From NCBI RefSeq assembly GCF_003797145.1, contig NZ_RKMG01000005.1, forward strand, positions 31,147 to 95,146: DNA of 64,000 bases, written 5' to 3'. Origin of the DNA: Aerococcus agrisoli (GTDB lineage: Bacteria > Bacillota > Bacilli > Lactobacillales > Aerococcaceae). Numbering within the stretch: position 1 is the first letter of the stretch; every line of letters begins with the position of its first letter. A model generated the notes under the pieces. The model did not search any database and was not told the DNA's origin. It saw nothing but the letters and a program-made list of their open reading frames with translations. Shown here piece after piece: positions 47,892 to 56,631 of the stretch. The position numbers and the translations under genes are program-made.

Positions 47892-50222
47892 TTAATGCAC
47901 TGTTTCTATTTTAGCTGATTTTGGCCAATAAATATAGTGGACAGCGCCCATTGTATCAGTTCTTTGAATTTCCACACCCGCAGCAGTTAAATCCGCCACG
48001 ACCCGCTCACTTGGATGACCGTAACGATTCTCCTTCCCCACCGAAATCCAAGCAATCTTTGGTTGGATCTTTTCAATAAACGCTGGTGGTGTCGAATTCT
48101 CAGACCCATGATGGGCAACCTTCAAAATATCCACCGGTACTTGCGGCAAAATTCCCTCTTCCGCGCCCTCAATATCACCCGTAAACAAGAATCGATGCAA
48201 GCCAATTTGCCCGTACAGGACAAGTGAATCCTTATTCTCACCATCACTGACTTCACTAGGTGCCAATACCAGTAATTTGGTGTGGCGATTTAGGTTCATC
48301 TGATCCCCAGTCCTTAGCCAAATGATGTTCATATCCGGATTTCGCCCCGCTTGAATCCCTGCCTCTATCGTCGTGAGCGATTCCTTGTCAGCTTGCATGC
48401 CAATAGGCAGATATAAGTTTTCTATGGGAAAAGTAGCTGCAATTTCAACAAAAGAACCAATGTGATCATAGTCACCGTGGGTCAAAAAGACACCCTTCAA
48501 TCGGCGAACGCCTGCAGCCTTGTACATTGGTATCAGTTGCCGTTCAGCGAGGGAGTCGCTATCCCTCATTTTCCAGGCATCTTCTTCCTTCGTTTCGCCG
48601 GCAATTTCACTGAAGTTCATTTTTCCAGCCAGATCAATCGCATATACATTAGATTGGTAGGGCATTTCAAGTAAAAGACTGTCGCCCTGACCGACATCTA
48701 CCATGGCAACCTGCCCATAACGGTGCAAATAAGGATTGGCGTATAAGGCTAATATGGCTATGGCGATAAATATATGGGCTGATTTTTGAAGTTGTGGTTC
48801 GGATAATGAAACCAGGAAATATAAGAGACTGCAGACAAAGAATAGCAAGACCCATGTTTGCGGACGACCGGTTATCCAATGGAACCAGGTCCAAGATTGG
48901 GCAAACTTGGCAATTCCTTCTACCCCTTGGATGATATAGGCGATAGCGGATTGTAGCCACCAAAAGTAATTCGCTAATGTAAATATATGTAAGGCTAAAA
49001 TACTGAGCAAGCCTGGGAATAGAAAGGCTGCGAATACCCATGAGTAAACATAATTCAGGAATAAAGCAATCCAAGAAAATTCAAAATAGGTCATGATGAG
49101 AAAAGGGATGGTGACTAAGGTGCAGGTAAAACTTTGCCATAATTCGACCATGAGTGGATGTTGGTATCTGGCCTGAATTGCTTGTCCTGTGAATAAGATG
49201 GTATAGGAAAGTGCAAATGTTAGTTGAAAGGACAAGCTAAAAATTACTTGAGGATCTAAAATCATTAACACTTGCATTGCCCAAGTCGTCCCCATGATTG
49301 ACGACGGATCTTGTCCCCGTCTGTCTTGAATAACGTTATAGCTGTACGCCATGGTTGACCTAATTAAACCGTACGGCATACCTAATATCATGGTATATAG
49401 ACCTAAAATAAGAATAGCAATCAAGTCAAAATGCTCTACTGTCAAACCCATGCGCAAAAATATATTCTTGAAAATACGCAAGAAATATTGCACATGAAAG
49501 CCTGAAATGGAGAATAAATGGATCAATCCAATTGTCTGATAAGCGGACAAGGCATCTTCATCTAAGGCGTCCATTTGATTGAAGAATAAAGATAAACTGT
49601 AGGCCTGGACAGTTTGGTTGCTTAGCGTTTGTAGCCACTGGGTAATTGCCTGAGCTGTATTCGGCAACCAATAGGTGAAACTGGAAAGTGAGGATTCAAT
49701 CCTGATTTCATCCGCTGATAATATCCAATATATATCCTGACGCTTCAGATATTCTTGGTAATTAAATAAATAAAAATTACCATTTTGATTTGGAACTTCT
49801 AAAGTACCCTCTGCGAACACGCGCACTGATTGTGGTACAGTCATCCAATCTTTTTGACTTTGTTCATCCGGCAGTGTATAAAACACCTGGATTTTTTCTG
49901 ACTTGCCGTCTACGGTATCAGATGTTTGCCCTTTTAAGGACAACAAATTCCCTTCCACCTTAATATCTGTAACAGCAACATCCAACATAAATTGTTGTTC
50001 CTTGCCAGTCAAATGACTAACTTCCTCTTGTTTGTGATATACAAAAAACATGCCTAATAATAGTTGGATGACCACAAATTGGCGCAAGAACTGCCTATTG
50101 TGAAGGCAAAACACCCGCACTAACCACACTAGATATAATAAAAAACTCCAAAAATGTGGCTTAAAAACAAGCAATATTAACAACAAAATACCTACCGCAT
50201 GAAAAATTAACCCATATTTCAT
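47892..50222 (-). CDS. comEC: DNA uptake channel ComEC/Rec2
   Basis: A 776-residue membrane protein for import of single-stranded DNA. A small N-terminal domain is flanked by membrane helices. The central Competence domain (about 215-480) has some eight helices with HLFSISGFHVQ, and the C-terminal metallo-beta-lactamase-like domain (about 500-770) has MVDVGQGDS and the metal motif THGDYDH. All parts are present and uninterrupted, so transformation may be possible. The start abuts the stop of comEA (TAG-ATG), with no binding site of its own, so translation is coupled. Confidence 0.95.
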   Translation of the reverse strand: MKYGLIFHAVGILLLILLVFKPHFWSFLLYLVWLVRVFCLHNRQFLRQFVVIQLLLGMFFVYHKQEEVSHLTGKEQQFMLDVAVTDIKVEGNLLSLKGQTSDTVDGKSEKIQVFYTLPDEQSQKDWMTVPQSVRVFAEGTLEVPNQNGNFYLFNYQEYLKRQDIYWILSADEIRIESSLSSFTYWLPNTAQAITQWLQTLSNQTVQAYSLSLFFNQMDALDEDALSAYQTIGLIHLFSISGFHVQYFLRIFKNIFLRMGLTVEHFDLIAILILGLYTMILGMPYGLIRSTMAYSYNVIQDRRGQDPSSIMGTTWAMQVLMILDPQVIFSLSFQLTFALSYTILFTGQAIQARYQHPLMVELWQSFTCTLVTIPFLIMTYFEFSWIALFLNYVYSWVFAAFLFPGLLSILALHIFTLANYFWWLQSAIAYIIQGVEGIAKFAQSWTWFHWITGRPQTWVLLFFVCSLLYFLVSLSEPQLQKSAHIFIAIAILALYANPYLHRYGQVAMVDVGQGDSLLLEMPYQSNVYAIDLAGKMNFSEIAGETKEEDAWKMRDSDSLAERQLIPMYKAAGVRRLKGVFLTHGDYDHIGSFVEIAATFPIENLYLPIGMQADKESLTTIEAGIQAGRNPDMNIIWLRTGDQMNLNRHTKLLVLAPSEVSDGENKDSLVLYGQIGLHRFLFTGDIEGAEEGILPQVPVDILKVAHHGSENSTPPAFIEKIQPKIAWISVGKENRYGHPSERVVADLTAAGVEIQRTDTMGAVHYIYWPKSAKIETVH

Positions 50223-51053
50223 CTATTTAACCACTATAAAATCGCGCAAATTTTCCATGGTTTTCTCGCCAATACCCGAAACCTTATCTAGGTCATCGAT
50301 TGTTTCAAATGGACCATTGATTTCACGATACTGAATAATATCAGCAGCGCGTTTTTCACCAATTCCCGATAAATTTTGCAGCTCATTTGCATCCGCTGTA
50401 TTTATATTGATTTTTTGTGCTTCATCTTTCCCACTAATACTTGCATTTGCCCCATCACTGGAAGTCTGCGTCGATTGTGTAGCTTCAACCAAAGACGTCA
50501 CGCTCGCTTGAACTTCCTCCCCTGTTTTAGGAACATATATTACCATCTGATCTGTGACTAATTGGGCTAAGTTCACTTGTGCCTGATCTGCATCCGGTGT
50601 TAACCCACCGGCCAGGGCAATAGCATCGTGGATACGCATCCCCTCAGTCACAGGGACTACTTGTGGCACGCGAACGGCTCCTTTCACATCCACATACCAA
50701 GTCACTGGTTGACTACTTACACTTGATGACACGATTACTGACGTGGCAGTTTTTGCTGTGCTTTCTTCTAATGAAGCAATCGATTCTTCAGAAGTCACAC
50801 TTGATCCAGTGGACACATCATTTTCAAGTGCTAAGGCTGTATCAAGCAATTCACTGTCTTTAGCTATCAAATCTTGTTGATTTGATGGCACGCCAAATAA
50901 CTGGGTAGCCGTATAGACCCCCAGTCCGATAAATAATATGATTGTGACACCAACGGCCATCAAGACTTTTTGGTATTTGGCCCAAAAGACTTGTAACGAA
51001 TGATGGTGTAAGTCGTGTTTTATTTGCGATAGGAAATCCTGGAATCGATTCAT
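50223..51053 (-). CDS. comEA: Competence DNA receptor ComEA
   Basis: A 276-residue membrane-anchored DNA-binding protein. One helix (about 31-53) is followed by a Ser/Thr/Glu-rich spacer and an SLBB domain (about 115-175, VDVKGAVRVPQVVPV). A second low-complexity spacer leads to the helix-hairpin-helix DNA-binding domain (NINTADANELQNLSGIGEKRA). It is longer than most ComEA proteins because of the spacers, which may span a thick cell wall. A candidate competence promoter element lies 21 bases before the start. No comEB gene is present between comEA and comEC. Confidence 0.94.
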   Translation of the reverse strand: MNRFQDFLSQIKHDLHHHSLQVFWAKYQKVLMAVGVTIILFIGLGVYTATQLFGVPSNQQDLIAKDSELLDTALALENDVSTGSSVTSEESIASLEESTAKTATSVIVSSSVSSQPVTWYVDVKGAVRVPQVVPVTEGMRIHDAIALAGGLTPDADQAQVNLAQLVTDQMVIYVPKTGEEVQASVTSLVEATQSTQTSSDGANASISGKDEAQKININTADANELQNLSGIGEKRAADIIQYREINGPFETIDDLDKVSGIGEKTMENLRDFIVVK

Positions 51054-51074
51054 TTTTTCTCACCTCATCTAATC

Positions 51075-51082
51075 TATACGTA
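51075..51082 (-). promoter_or_regulatory. Candidate competence-sigma box before comEA
   Basis: TACGTATA on the minus strand differs at one base from the streptococcal cin-box TACGAATA and follows a TTTT tract. ACGTATA also lies 20 bases before the cinA start (36546-36552). The motif is short and could be chance. Confidence 0.3.
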
Positions 51083-51103
51083 GAAAAGGTGGGAAAGCGC
51101 TAA

Positions 51104-51604
51104 TTAATCTTCCATTGCCGCATATTTCGCGATGATGGCTTCGTTCACATTAGCAGGAACCACATCAGAAATATCACCCTTAAAGCGCGCAACTTCCTTG
51201 ATAATTGAGCTTGAAACAAAGCGGTATTTTTCGCTAGACAACAACAAAACAGTTTCAATATCTGGCGCTTGTGTTTTGTTCATCATGGCAATGTTGGTCT
51301 CTTGCTCGAAGTCTGCACTATTACGTAGGCCACGAATCAAAACATTACAACCTAACTCGCGTGCGAAATTAACTGTCAAACCAGATTTCAAGTATAAAAC
51401 TTCCACATTATCCAAATGTTTCGTCGCTTCTTTAGCCAAAGCCAATTTCTCTTCACCAGTAAATAAGCTCGTCTTAGTTGTATTTGTCGCAACTGCAACA
51501 TACACAAACTCAAAAATATCCGCCGCACGTTCAATCATATCCACATGACCCATCGTCAATGGATCAAATGAACCTGCATACAAAGCTTTCCCTTTACCTA
51601 CCAT
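51104..51604 (-). CDS. coaD: Phosphopantetheine adenylyltransferase
   Basis: A 166-residue nucleotidyltransferase of coenzyme A synthesis. Conserved motifs are YAGSFDPLTMGHVDMIE with the nucleotide-binding TxGH-like histidine, LIRGLRNSADFEQE and SEKYRFVSSSIIKEVA. The start overlaps the rsmD stop codon by one base (TAATG), with a GGAGG site inside rsmD. Confidence 0.97.
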   Translation of the reverse strand: MVGKGKALYAGSFDPLTMGHVDMIERAADIFEFVYVAVATNTTKTSLFTGEEKLALAKEATKHLDNVEVLYLKSGLTVNFARELGCNVLIRGLRNSADFEQETNIAMMNKTQAPDIETVLLLSSEKYRFVSSSIIKEVARFKGDISDVVPANVNEAIIAKYAAMED

Positions 51605-52173
51605 TAAACTTCTTCCTCCATTCGATAAATCACCAAACGTGTAATACCATAAGTCACATCTTTCACCACTTGTAGCGGTCCAAACGCCTCTGGCAACACA
51701 TCTTCTTTCGACAATTCACATACCAATCGTCCATCAGCTGCAATCCAATTATCTGCTAAAAAGGACTCAATCACATCCACCAGTTGTTGTCCCTTGTAAG
51801 GGGGATCAAGAAAGACCAAATCAAATTGTAAGTCCGGCTTTTCTAACCGCAACTGCCCTATAGCCTTCCGGTTATCTCCAGCTTTTAAAGTATACTGGTC
51901 CTCAATCCCAACAGCCGCAACATTTTCCTTAATCGTCGCAATAGCTTGGCGGTTCTTTTCAAAACCATAAACCTCAGCTGCACCGCGAGAAATGGCTTCA
52001 ATCCCTAAAGCACCAGACCCCGCATAAAAGTCCAATACTCGTGTATCTTCATCAAAATAAGGACCGATAATATTAAACAAAGATTCTTTGATTTTATCCG
52101 TCGTTGGTCTCGTATTATTTCCTGGCACTGCCTTCAAACGGTGTTTACCGTATTTTCCTGCTATGACGCGCAT
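51604..52173 (-). CDS. rsmD: 16S rRNA (guanine966-N2)-methyltransferase RsmD
   Basis: A 189-residue SAM-dependent methyltransferase. It has the SAM-binding VLDFYAGSGALGIEAISRGA and the catalytic FLDPPYKG. rsmD-coaD is the standard firmicute pair (ylbH-ylbI in B. subtilis). In B. subtilis ylbG lies directly upstream; here ylbG is 4 kb away, separated by four accessory genes. Confidence 0.96.
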   Translation of the reverse strand: MRVIAGKYGKHRLKAVPGNNTRPTTDKIKESLFNIIGPYFDEDTRVLDFYAGSGALGIEAISRGAAEVYGFEKNRQAIATIKENVAAVGIEDQYTLKAGDNRKAIGQLRLEKPDLQFDLVFLDPPYKGQQLVDVIESFLADNWIAADGRLVCELSKEDVLPEAFGPLQVVKDVTYGITRLVIYRMEEEV

Positions 52174-52206
52174 AGACTAGTCACCCCACGTTATCAATTT
52201 GTTCCC

Positions 52207-52215
52207 ATTTTACCA
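52207..52215 (-). promoter_or_regulatory. Extended -10 element of rsmD-coaD
   Basis: ATGGTAAAAT on the minus strand (-10 at 52207-52212), 33 bases upstream of the rsmD start, with no clear -35. Confidence 0.45.
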
Positions 52216-52260
52216 TATTTCTAAACCCACGCTACATTGACTTGGCTTATCTGAAGCCAA

Positions 52261-52292
52261 AGAAAAACGGTCAGAATCGCTTCCAACCGTTT
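52261..52292 (-). terminator. Terminator of the ATP-grasp/esterase operon
   Basis: On the minus strand AAACGGT and ACCGTTT pair around a 14-base loop and are followed by T-rich sequence, 20 bases after the esterase stop codon. Confidence 0.75.
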
Positions 52293-52311
52293 CATCATGT
52301 TCATTCAAAGT

Positions 52312-53049
52312 TTAAAACATTTGTCCTAAGAAGAATGGTAACTGTTTACGCCACCAAATCCAGTCATGTGATACATCTGGACCCCATTCTGCAAACCAAG
52401 CTGGTAAATCTTTCAAAGCAAATGCTTCTTTTAATTTGTAATAACCAGGTAAACCATCTTGTTCCCAGTCACCTAAACCAGTCACGACAACAATATCTGC
52501 TTGACGTAAATGATCCAAGAACCATGGGTCATCCAAAGTCCAGATATAATCAGCAGGTGAATTGTAGTATACAGATTGGTCATCACCGAAGTCGCCACCA
52601 AAGAAGCGTGCATCGTAGACACCTGATAAAGCTAGGCACTTAGAGAATACATCCGGATGTTTCAATTGGAAATTCAAAGCATGGTAAGCCCCCATTGAAC
52701 AACCAGTTGTCATCATTGGATCAAACCAGCCAGTGTAATGTTTGATAAAAGGAATCGCCTCTTCAATCACATAACGTTCGTATGCATTGTGAGCTTCACT
52801 TCGGTCATGTAACGATTTCCCATTGTTTAACCATGACTCTTGGTCATAAGTTGATAAAGTAAAGAATTGAATAATTCCTTCATCTACAAAATATTTGGCA
52901 GCTTCTACCATACCGAAATCTGCGAATTCATCTTTTGACCCACCAGAAGATGGGAAAACAACGACCGGCATTCCTGCATGGCCATATCGATTTAGATACA
53001 TTTCTTGACCAAGTTGTCCTGAGTAATGATTTAAAAATTCTACGTGCAT
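52312..53049 (-). CDS. Alpha/beta-hydrolase fold esterase paired with an ATP-grasp enzyme
   Basis: A 245-residue cytosolic esterase-family protein. The nucleophile elbow is GCSMGA with S118; H228 in PDVSHDW is the likely catalytic histidine, and D194 (GLGDWEQDG) is a candidate acid. The fold resembles the esterase D / putative-esterase family (COG4947-like). It is cotranscribed, 39 bases after the ATP-grasp gene. A second, unrelated-looking esterase lies 2.2 kb away in the same block. The substrate is unknown. Confidence 0.82.
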   Translation of the reverse strand: MHVEFLNHYSGQLGQEMYLNRYGHAGMPVVVFPSSGGSKDEFADFGMVEAAKYFVDEGIIQFFTLSTYDQESWLNNGKSLHDRSEAHNAYERYVIEEAIPFIKHYTGWFDPMMTTGCSMGAYHALNFQLKHPDVFSKCLALSGVYDARFFGGDFGDDQSVYYNSPADYIWTLDDPWFLDHLRQADIVVVTGLGDWEQDGLPGYYKLKEAFALKDLPAWFAEWGPDVSHDWIWWRKQLPFFLGQMF

Positions 53050-53088
53050 GGGCTTTCCTCCAGTTTATGTCCTTATAGGGGGTAACGA

Positions 53089-54258
53089 TTATTGTTCAAC
53101 ACGTTGGTGGATATAGTTAAATACATCCTCAACTTCTTCTTGTGTATCCGCTAAAATACCATAGAATTGATTACCTTGTAATTCAGCAAACCCATCAGGC
53201 ATTCGTTTAGAGAAAACAAAACGATTGCCATAGTGGCTACGAATATCTGCATCACTATGTACATACGTGAATTGGTCACGTTGAGATAAGGCAACGCAGT
53301 ATTGGTTTGGAATATCTGAATGTTCAAACGGTAGGCCTGCTACCACGCGTGCATATTGTTTAAATAAATCAATATGGTTGGCAAAGTTATACATATCAAT
53401 TGTATAACCACCAGCAACACGGTTATTGTATTCAACAGCCAAGAAGTCATCACCATCTTCAAAGAATTCAATATGGAAGAAACGTTCTTTCATGCCAAAC
53501 TGTTCAACAATGGCATGACCGTATTTACGTAATTTTTCAGGCATTTGTTTTTGAATGCAGTAACCGAAGTCACCTTGGCGTTTGATGACTTCAAGTGTTG
53601 GTTCCTTGTAGTACAAGCCTGTTTCAAAGACAATGTTCCCCTCTTGATCGATTAAACCATCAAAAGATAATAAACGCGCATCCTCGATATATGGTTCAAA
53701 GAAGTAAGGTTCTTTCTCATCCCATTCAGCAACAAATTTATCTACATCAGCATCATCAATCAATTTGTAGGTCGCAGAAGATCCTACACCTGAGTTTGGT
53801 TTCGCTACAACGGGTAAACCAAGTTCTTTTACCAAACGTTTGACAGCTGTTTTCTTGTTGGCAATTTTACCAGGTACTGTAGGTACACCAGCCTTCTTGA
53901 ACAATTTCTTCATTTCAGATTTGTATTTTACTTTTTTCAAATCACTTGGTTTGTTACCAGGGATATTAAATTGTTCGCGAATCTCAGCCTCTAAGTTCAA
54001 CCAATGCTCATTATTTGATTCAATGCGATCGATTTTTCCATGTTTGAAGTATAAATAGGCTACCGCCTTTTTCACTTCATCTACATTCTCTAAATCATTT
54101 ACTTTGTAGTATTCAGTCAAATCGCTCTTTAAATTCGCAGATAATTGGTCATAAGGTTCTTGTCCAATACCTAAAACCGTAAATCCTTGTTTTTTCAATC
54201 GATTTGTAAATAGTTGGAAATTTTCTGGATAAAATGGTGATGTCACGATAAAATTCAT
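53089..54258 (-). CDS. ATP-grasp carboxylate-amine ligase-like protein
   Basis: A 389-residue ATP-grasp enzyme, the family that activates a carboxylate as an acyl phosphate and joins it to an amine or thiol. Visible parts are an N-terminal pre-ATP-grasp domain (1-100), the nucleotide lysine K153 with the glycine-rich loop PNSGVGSSA, and the metal-binding set E264, E276, N278 and R280 (AVEYNNRVAGG). It resembles the L-amino-acid ligase and carbamoyl-phosphate-synthase-like groups. A good promoter lies upstream, and it leads a two-gene operon with the esterase at 52312-53049. The product is unknown. Confidence 0.85.
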   Translation of the reverse strand: MNFIVTSPFYPENFQLFTNRLKKQGFTVLGIGQEPYDQLSANLKSDLTEYYKVNDLENVDEVKKAVAYLYFKHGKIDRIESNNEHWLNLEAEIREQFNIPGNKPSDLKKVKYKSEMKKLFKKAGVPTVPGKIANKKTAVKRLVKELGLPVVAKPNSGVGSSATYKLIDDADVDKFVAEWDEKEPYFFEPYIEDARLLSFDGLIDQEGNIVFETGLYYKEPTLEVIKRQGDFGYCIQKQMPEKLRKYGHAIVEQFGMKERFFHIEFFEDGDDFLAVEYNNRVAGGYTIDMYNFANHIDLFKQYARVVAGLPFEHSDIPNQYCVALSQRDQFTYVHSDADIRSHYGNRFVFSKRMPDGFAELQGNQFYGILADTQEEVEDVFNYIHQRVEQ

Positions 54259-54322
54259 GCATTTCCCTCCGCTCTCTATCGTTTTACAAAAATTATTAAT
54301 TTTTGATTAGAATATCAACTTT

Positions 54323-54351
54323 ATTATAAGCGTTAGCTTGATTAAAAGCAA
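54323..54351 (-). promoter_or_regulatory. Promoter of the ATP-grasp/esterase operon
   Basis: TTGCTT (54346-54351) and TATAAT (54323-54328) are 17 bp apart, 64 bases upstream of the ATP-grasp start. Confidence 0.7.
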
Positions 54352-54482
54352 TTCCATTTCGGCTCACGAAAACGTGTTCATCTTTAATGACACAAGCCTA
54401 CATCCCATTTTAGCACATTTCATCTTATCACTTAAAAATGAATTGCATCATCATAGAGCACCTACTTTTTACGGCGACTTAT

Positions 54483-54511
54483 TTGCACTCTGCCCATACG
54501 TTTAATAAAAT
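54483..54511 (+). promoter_or_regulatory. Promoter of the GNAT acetyltransferase gene
   Basis: TTGCAC (54483-54488) and TAAAAT (54506-54511) are 17 bp apart. GCCCA within the spacer and TGGGC just after the -10 form an inverted repeat over the -10 that might bind a regulator. Confidence 0.6.
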
Positions 54512-54528
54512 GGGCTTGGAGGTGTTTT

Positions 54529-55170
54529 ATGACACAAGAATTACGCATTAGACCTATTGAAGCTAGCGACTTTGCCGAGTTACATCGTTTAGACCGACAA
54601 GCCTGGTTTCAAGAAAGCTATGAAAAATATCCAGAAGCCACAGATGCCTGTGTCGAACTTGATTTAAACAACGCCTTACAAGACAGTAGTTTTGGTCAGG
54701 TAGCAGTCGTTGACGGTCAGGTAGCTGGCCTCATCCTAGCTTCAGCAGATAATGACCAAAAACATATGCGTATGATCATGACGAGTCCACGAGATGCCGT
54801 GATTACCTTGAATGCGCAAGCGCCGGAAGTGTCGCATCATTTTTACCAAATCATGCAAGAAGAAAGGGACACTGATAATGCCCTTTACGCTGAAGCTGCA
54901 AAATCTGTCGATTATCAAGGTCGCATTGTGCTATTTGTTGTTGATCCAACTTTTCAAGGTTTAGGCATCGGTAGTAAATTATTCCAATCAGCTCTGGACT
55001 ATTTCCAAAAACAAGCGATTGAAAATTACTATTTGTTTACCGATGAATCCTGTGACTATACTTTTTATGACCATAAAGGTTGGCGCCAAGCTGGGAAAAT
55101 GACACTATCAAACGATGCAACAGCTGACACTAATGAAACTTTTTCCTACTTTATTTATGATAACCAATAA
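54529..55170 (+). CDS. GNAT-family N-acetyltransferase
   Basis: A 213-residue acetyltransferase. The acetyl-CoA binding motif is clear (VDPTFQGLGIGSKLF, with the QGLGIG pyrophosphate loop), followed by a long helix and a conserved aromatic segment (FYDHKGWRQ). Sequence RIRPIEASDFAELHRLD at the N-terminus is typical. It has a GGAGGTG site and its own promoter, and is divergent from the ATP-grasp operon and convergent with the second esterase gene. The substrate is not evident. Confidence 0.88.
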   Translation: MTQELRIRPIEASDFAELHRLDRQAWFQESYEKYPEATDACVELDLNNALQDSSFGQVAVVDGQVAGLILASADNDQKHMRMIMTSPRDAVITLNAQAPEVSHHFYQIMQEERDTDNALYAEAAKSVDYQGRIVLFVVDPTFQGLGIGSKLFQSALDYFQKQAIENYYLFTDESCDYTFYDHKGWRQAGKMTLSNDATADTNETFSYFIYDNQ

Positions 55171-55199
55171 AAAAATCCACTCAGGCGAGTGGATTTTTT
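55169..55199. terminator. Bidirectional terminator between the GNAT and esterase genes
   Basis: AAAAAATCCACT and AGTGGATTTTTT form a perfect 12-bp stem with a CAGGCG loop; it serves both convergent genes. Confidence 0.92.
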
Positions 55200-55202
55200 G
55201 TG

Positions 55203-56033
55203 TTACCAACCTTGGCTTAAAAAGCGTAGACAGTCTGGTAAATGCTTGGACCAATATTTTTCCGAGTGTTCGTCCCCATGGAAAATGTTTAAGGATACAT
55301 TTTCCAAGGCAACCCCTGCTTGAACTACTTGTTGGCTGTATTTTACGGCATCGGAAATGTAGGCTTGTTCTGTATAAGGGCCGATAATCATTTCATCGAT
55401 CTCGTCGCCCTCTTCCGTGCCACATTCAATATAAATGCGTTGGTTATAAGGAAGCGCTGTTCGGCCAATAAATCGGTCAAAATCGTCGGCAACCGCCCAA
55501 TTGGTCAAAGAAAAAATGCCCAATCGGCCGATTTGGTCTTTATATGCTGCACCTAAAAATGTTGAAATGGTCGCACCAAATGATGAACCAATCACAGCCG
55601 TATGGTCAGCATCCGTTTTGGTTCGGTAGTGACTATCCACAAATTGTTTAACAATTGTCATCACAAATTCAGCATACTCTGCGCCCCTACCCCCACGGCC
55701 ATTTAAAGTAGGATCATAGGCGCCCTTGATTGTCCAAGGTAGATATTCTAGTGTACGCAAGTCTTCGCCGTTATCGATGCCTACAACGATCATTTGCGGT
55801 AGGTCCGGATTACGTTTAATGGCATGTATGGTTTTCCATGAATGTTTAGAAAAAGCTTCTTTTGAGTGAAAAACATTTTGGCCATCTTGCATGTAAACCA
55901 CTGGATAATGTTTCTCTGGATGTTGATGGTAATCCTTTGGTAATAAGACACGAATGCGTCTTTTTAATTGTGTATACGGCACATCTAATATGTGCTCATG
56001 AAGTGCTAAATAAAAAAACGGGCTATGATCCAT
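55203..56033 (-). CDS. Esterase of the Fes/YieL (putative esterase) family
   Basis: A 276-residue alpha/beta-hydrolase. VYMQDGQNVFH is a strong signature of this esterase family, which includes enterochelin-esterase-like and feruloyl/acetyl esterases. The nucleophile is S151 in GSSFGA; the histidine is probably H256 (FHGDEHSE). A GGGAGG site precedes the start, and a promoter lies at 56067-56095. It is the outer gene of the accessory block next to ylbG. It lacks a signal peptide, so it acts inside the cell. The substrate is unknown. Confidence 0.85.
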   Translation of the reverse strand: MDHSPFFYLALHEHILDVPYTQLKRRIRVLLPKDYHQHPEKHYPVVYMQDGQNVFHSKEAFSKHSWKTIHAIKRNPDLPQMIVVGIDNGEDLRTLEYLPWTIKGAYDPTLNGRGGRGAEYAEFVMTIVKQFVDSHYRTKTDADHTAVIGSSFGATISTFLGAAYKDQIGRLGIFSLTNWAVADDFDRFIGRTALPYNQRIYIECGTEEGDEIDEMIIGPYTEQAYISDAVKYSQQVVQAGVALENVSLNIFHGDEHSEKYWSKHLPDCLRFLSQGW

Positions 56034-56066
56034 GCACTTTTCCTCCCAAATATAACTTATACCTTT

Positions 56067-56095
56067 ACTATACTAAAATTTCACCCTACTACCAA
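56067..56095 (-). promoter_or_regulatory. Promoter of the second esterase gene
   Basis: TTGGTA (56090-56095) and TATAGT (56067-56072) are 17 bp apart, 33 bases upstream of the start. Confidence 0.55.
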
Positions 56096-56145
56096 GTGAA
56101 TAATGATGGTATATGTGTTGACCCATGCAAAAATATACATATGAG

Positions 56146-56178
56146 AAAGCCTGAGACACGGATCTGTCTCAGCCTTCT
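56146..56178 (-). terminator. Probable terminator downstream of ylbG
   Basis: AAGGCTGAGAC and GTCTCAGGCTT pair on the minus strand around an 8-base loop; the trailing T-tract is weak. Confidence 0.55.
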
Positions 56179-56194
56179 TTGTTAAATCAGTTCA

Positions 56195-56515
56195 TTAATG
56201 CATTTCTACTTCGTTTTGTTCAGCATTGGCGTTTTTAGCTGCCTTCACTTTCTCCACATAGGCATCGAATGTTCCTGTGTAATCAGTTGTCATTGATTGA
56301 CGAGGAGAAACTTCAACTTCACGTACGAAGTGTAATTTTTCTAAATTGCGTTGCACTTGTTCTGCTTCATGAATATCCGTGTATAAAACGGCATACTTCA
56401 TTTTCTTAGAAATATAGTAAACAAAGCCATATTTTTGCAATTGTTTTACTTTTTTATTGGAATACATCCACACGATCAATTCTTGACGTGTTTGTTGATT
56501 GTCATAAATACTCAT
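56195..56515 (-). CDS. ylbG: YlbG family protein (DUF2129)
   Basis: A 106-residue cytosolic protein of the DUF2129/UPF0298 family. The N-terminal RQELIVWMYSNKKVKQLQKYG, followed by YVSKKMKYAVLY-like strands, is typical. Its function is unknown. In B. subtilis ylbG stands directly before rsmD (ylbH) and coaD (ylbI); here the two parts are separated by the accessory block. The C-terminal tail (KAAKNANAEQNEVEMH) is longer than usual. Confidence 0.88.
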   Translation of the reverse strand: MSIYDNQQTRQELIVWMYSNKKVKQLQKYGFVYYISKKMKYAVLYTDIHEAEQVQRNLEKLHFVREVEVSPRQSMTTDYTGTFDAYVEKVKAAKNANAEQNEVEMH

Positions 56516-56594
56516 ATTATCAACGTCCTTTTACAAAGTTCCTATTAATCCTATTGTAACAGGAAAATTGGGAATTTACAGCCCTAAACAGTTT

Positions 56595-56628
56595 GAAAAA
56601 AGGACTGGGTAAAAACTGCCCAGCCCTT
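56595..56628 (-). terminator. Terminator of pyc
   Basis: On the minus strand AAGGGCTGGG and CCCAGTCCTT pair, followed by six T. It is about 180 bases after the pyc stop, leaving a long structured 3' untranslated region. Confidence 0.85.
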
Positions 56629-56631
56629 CCT

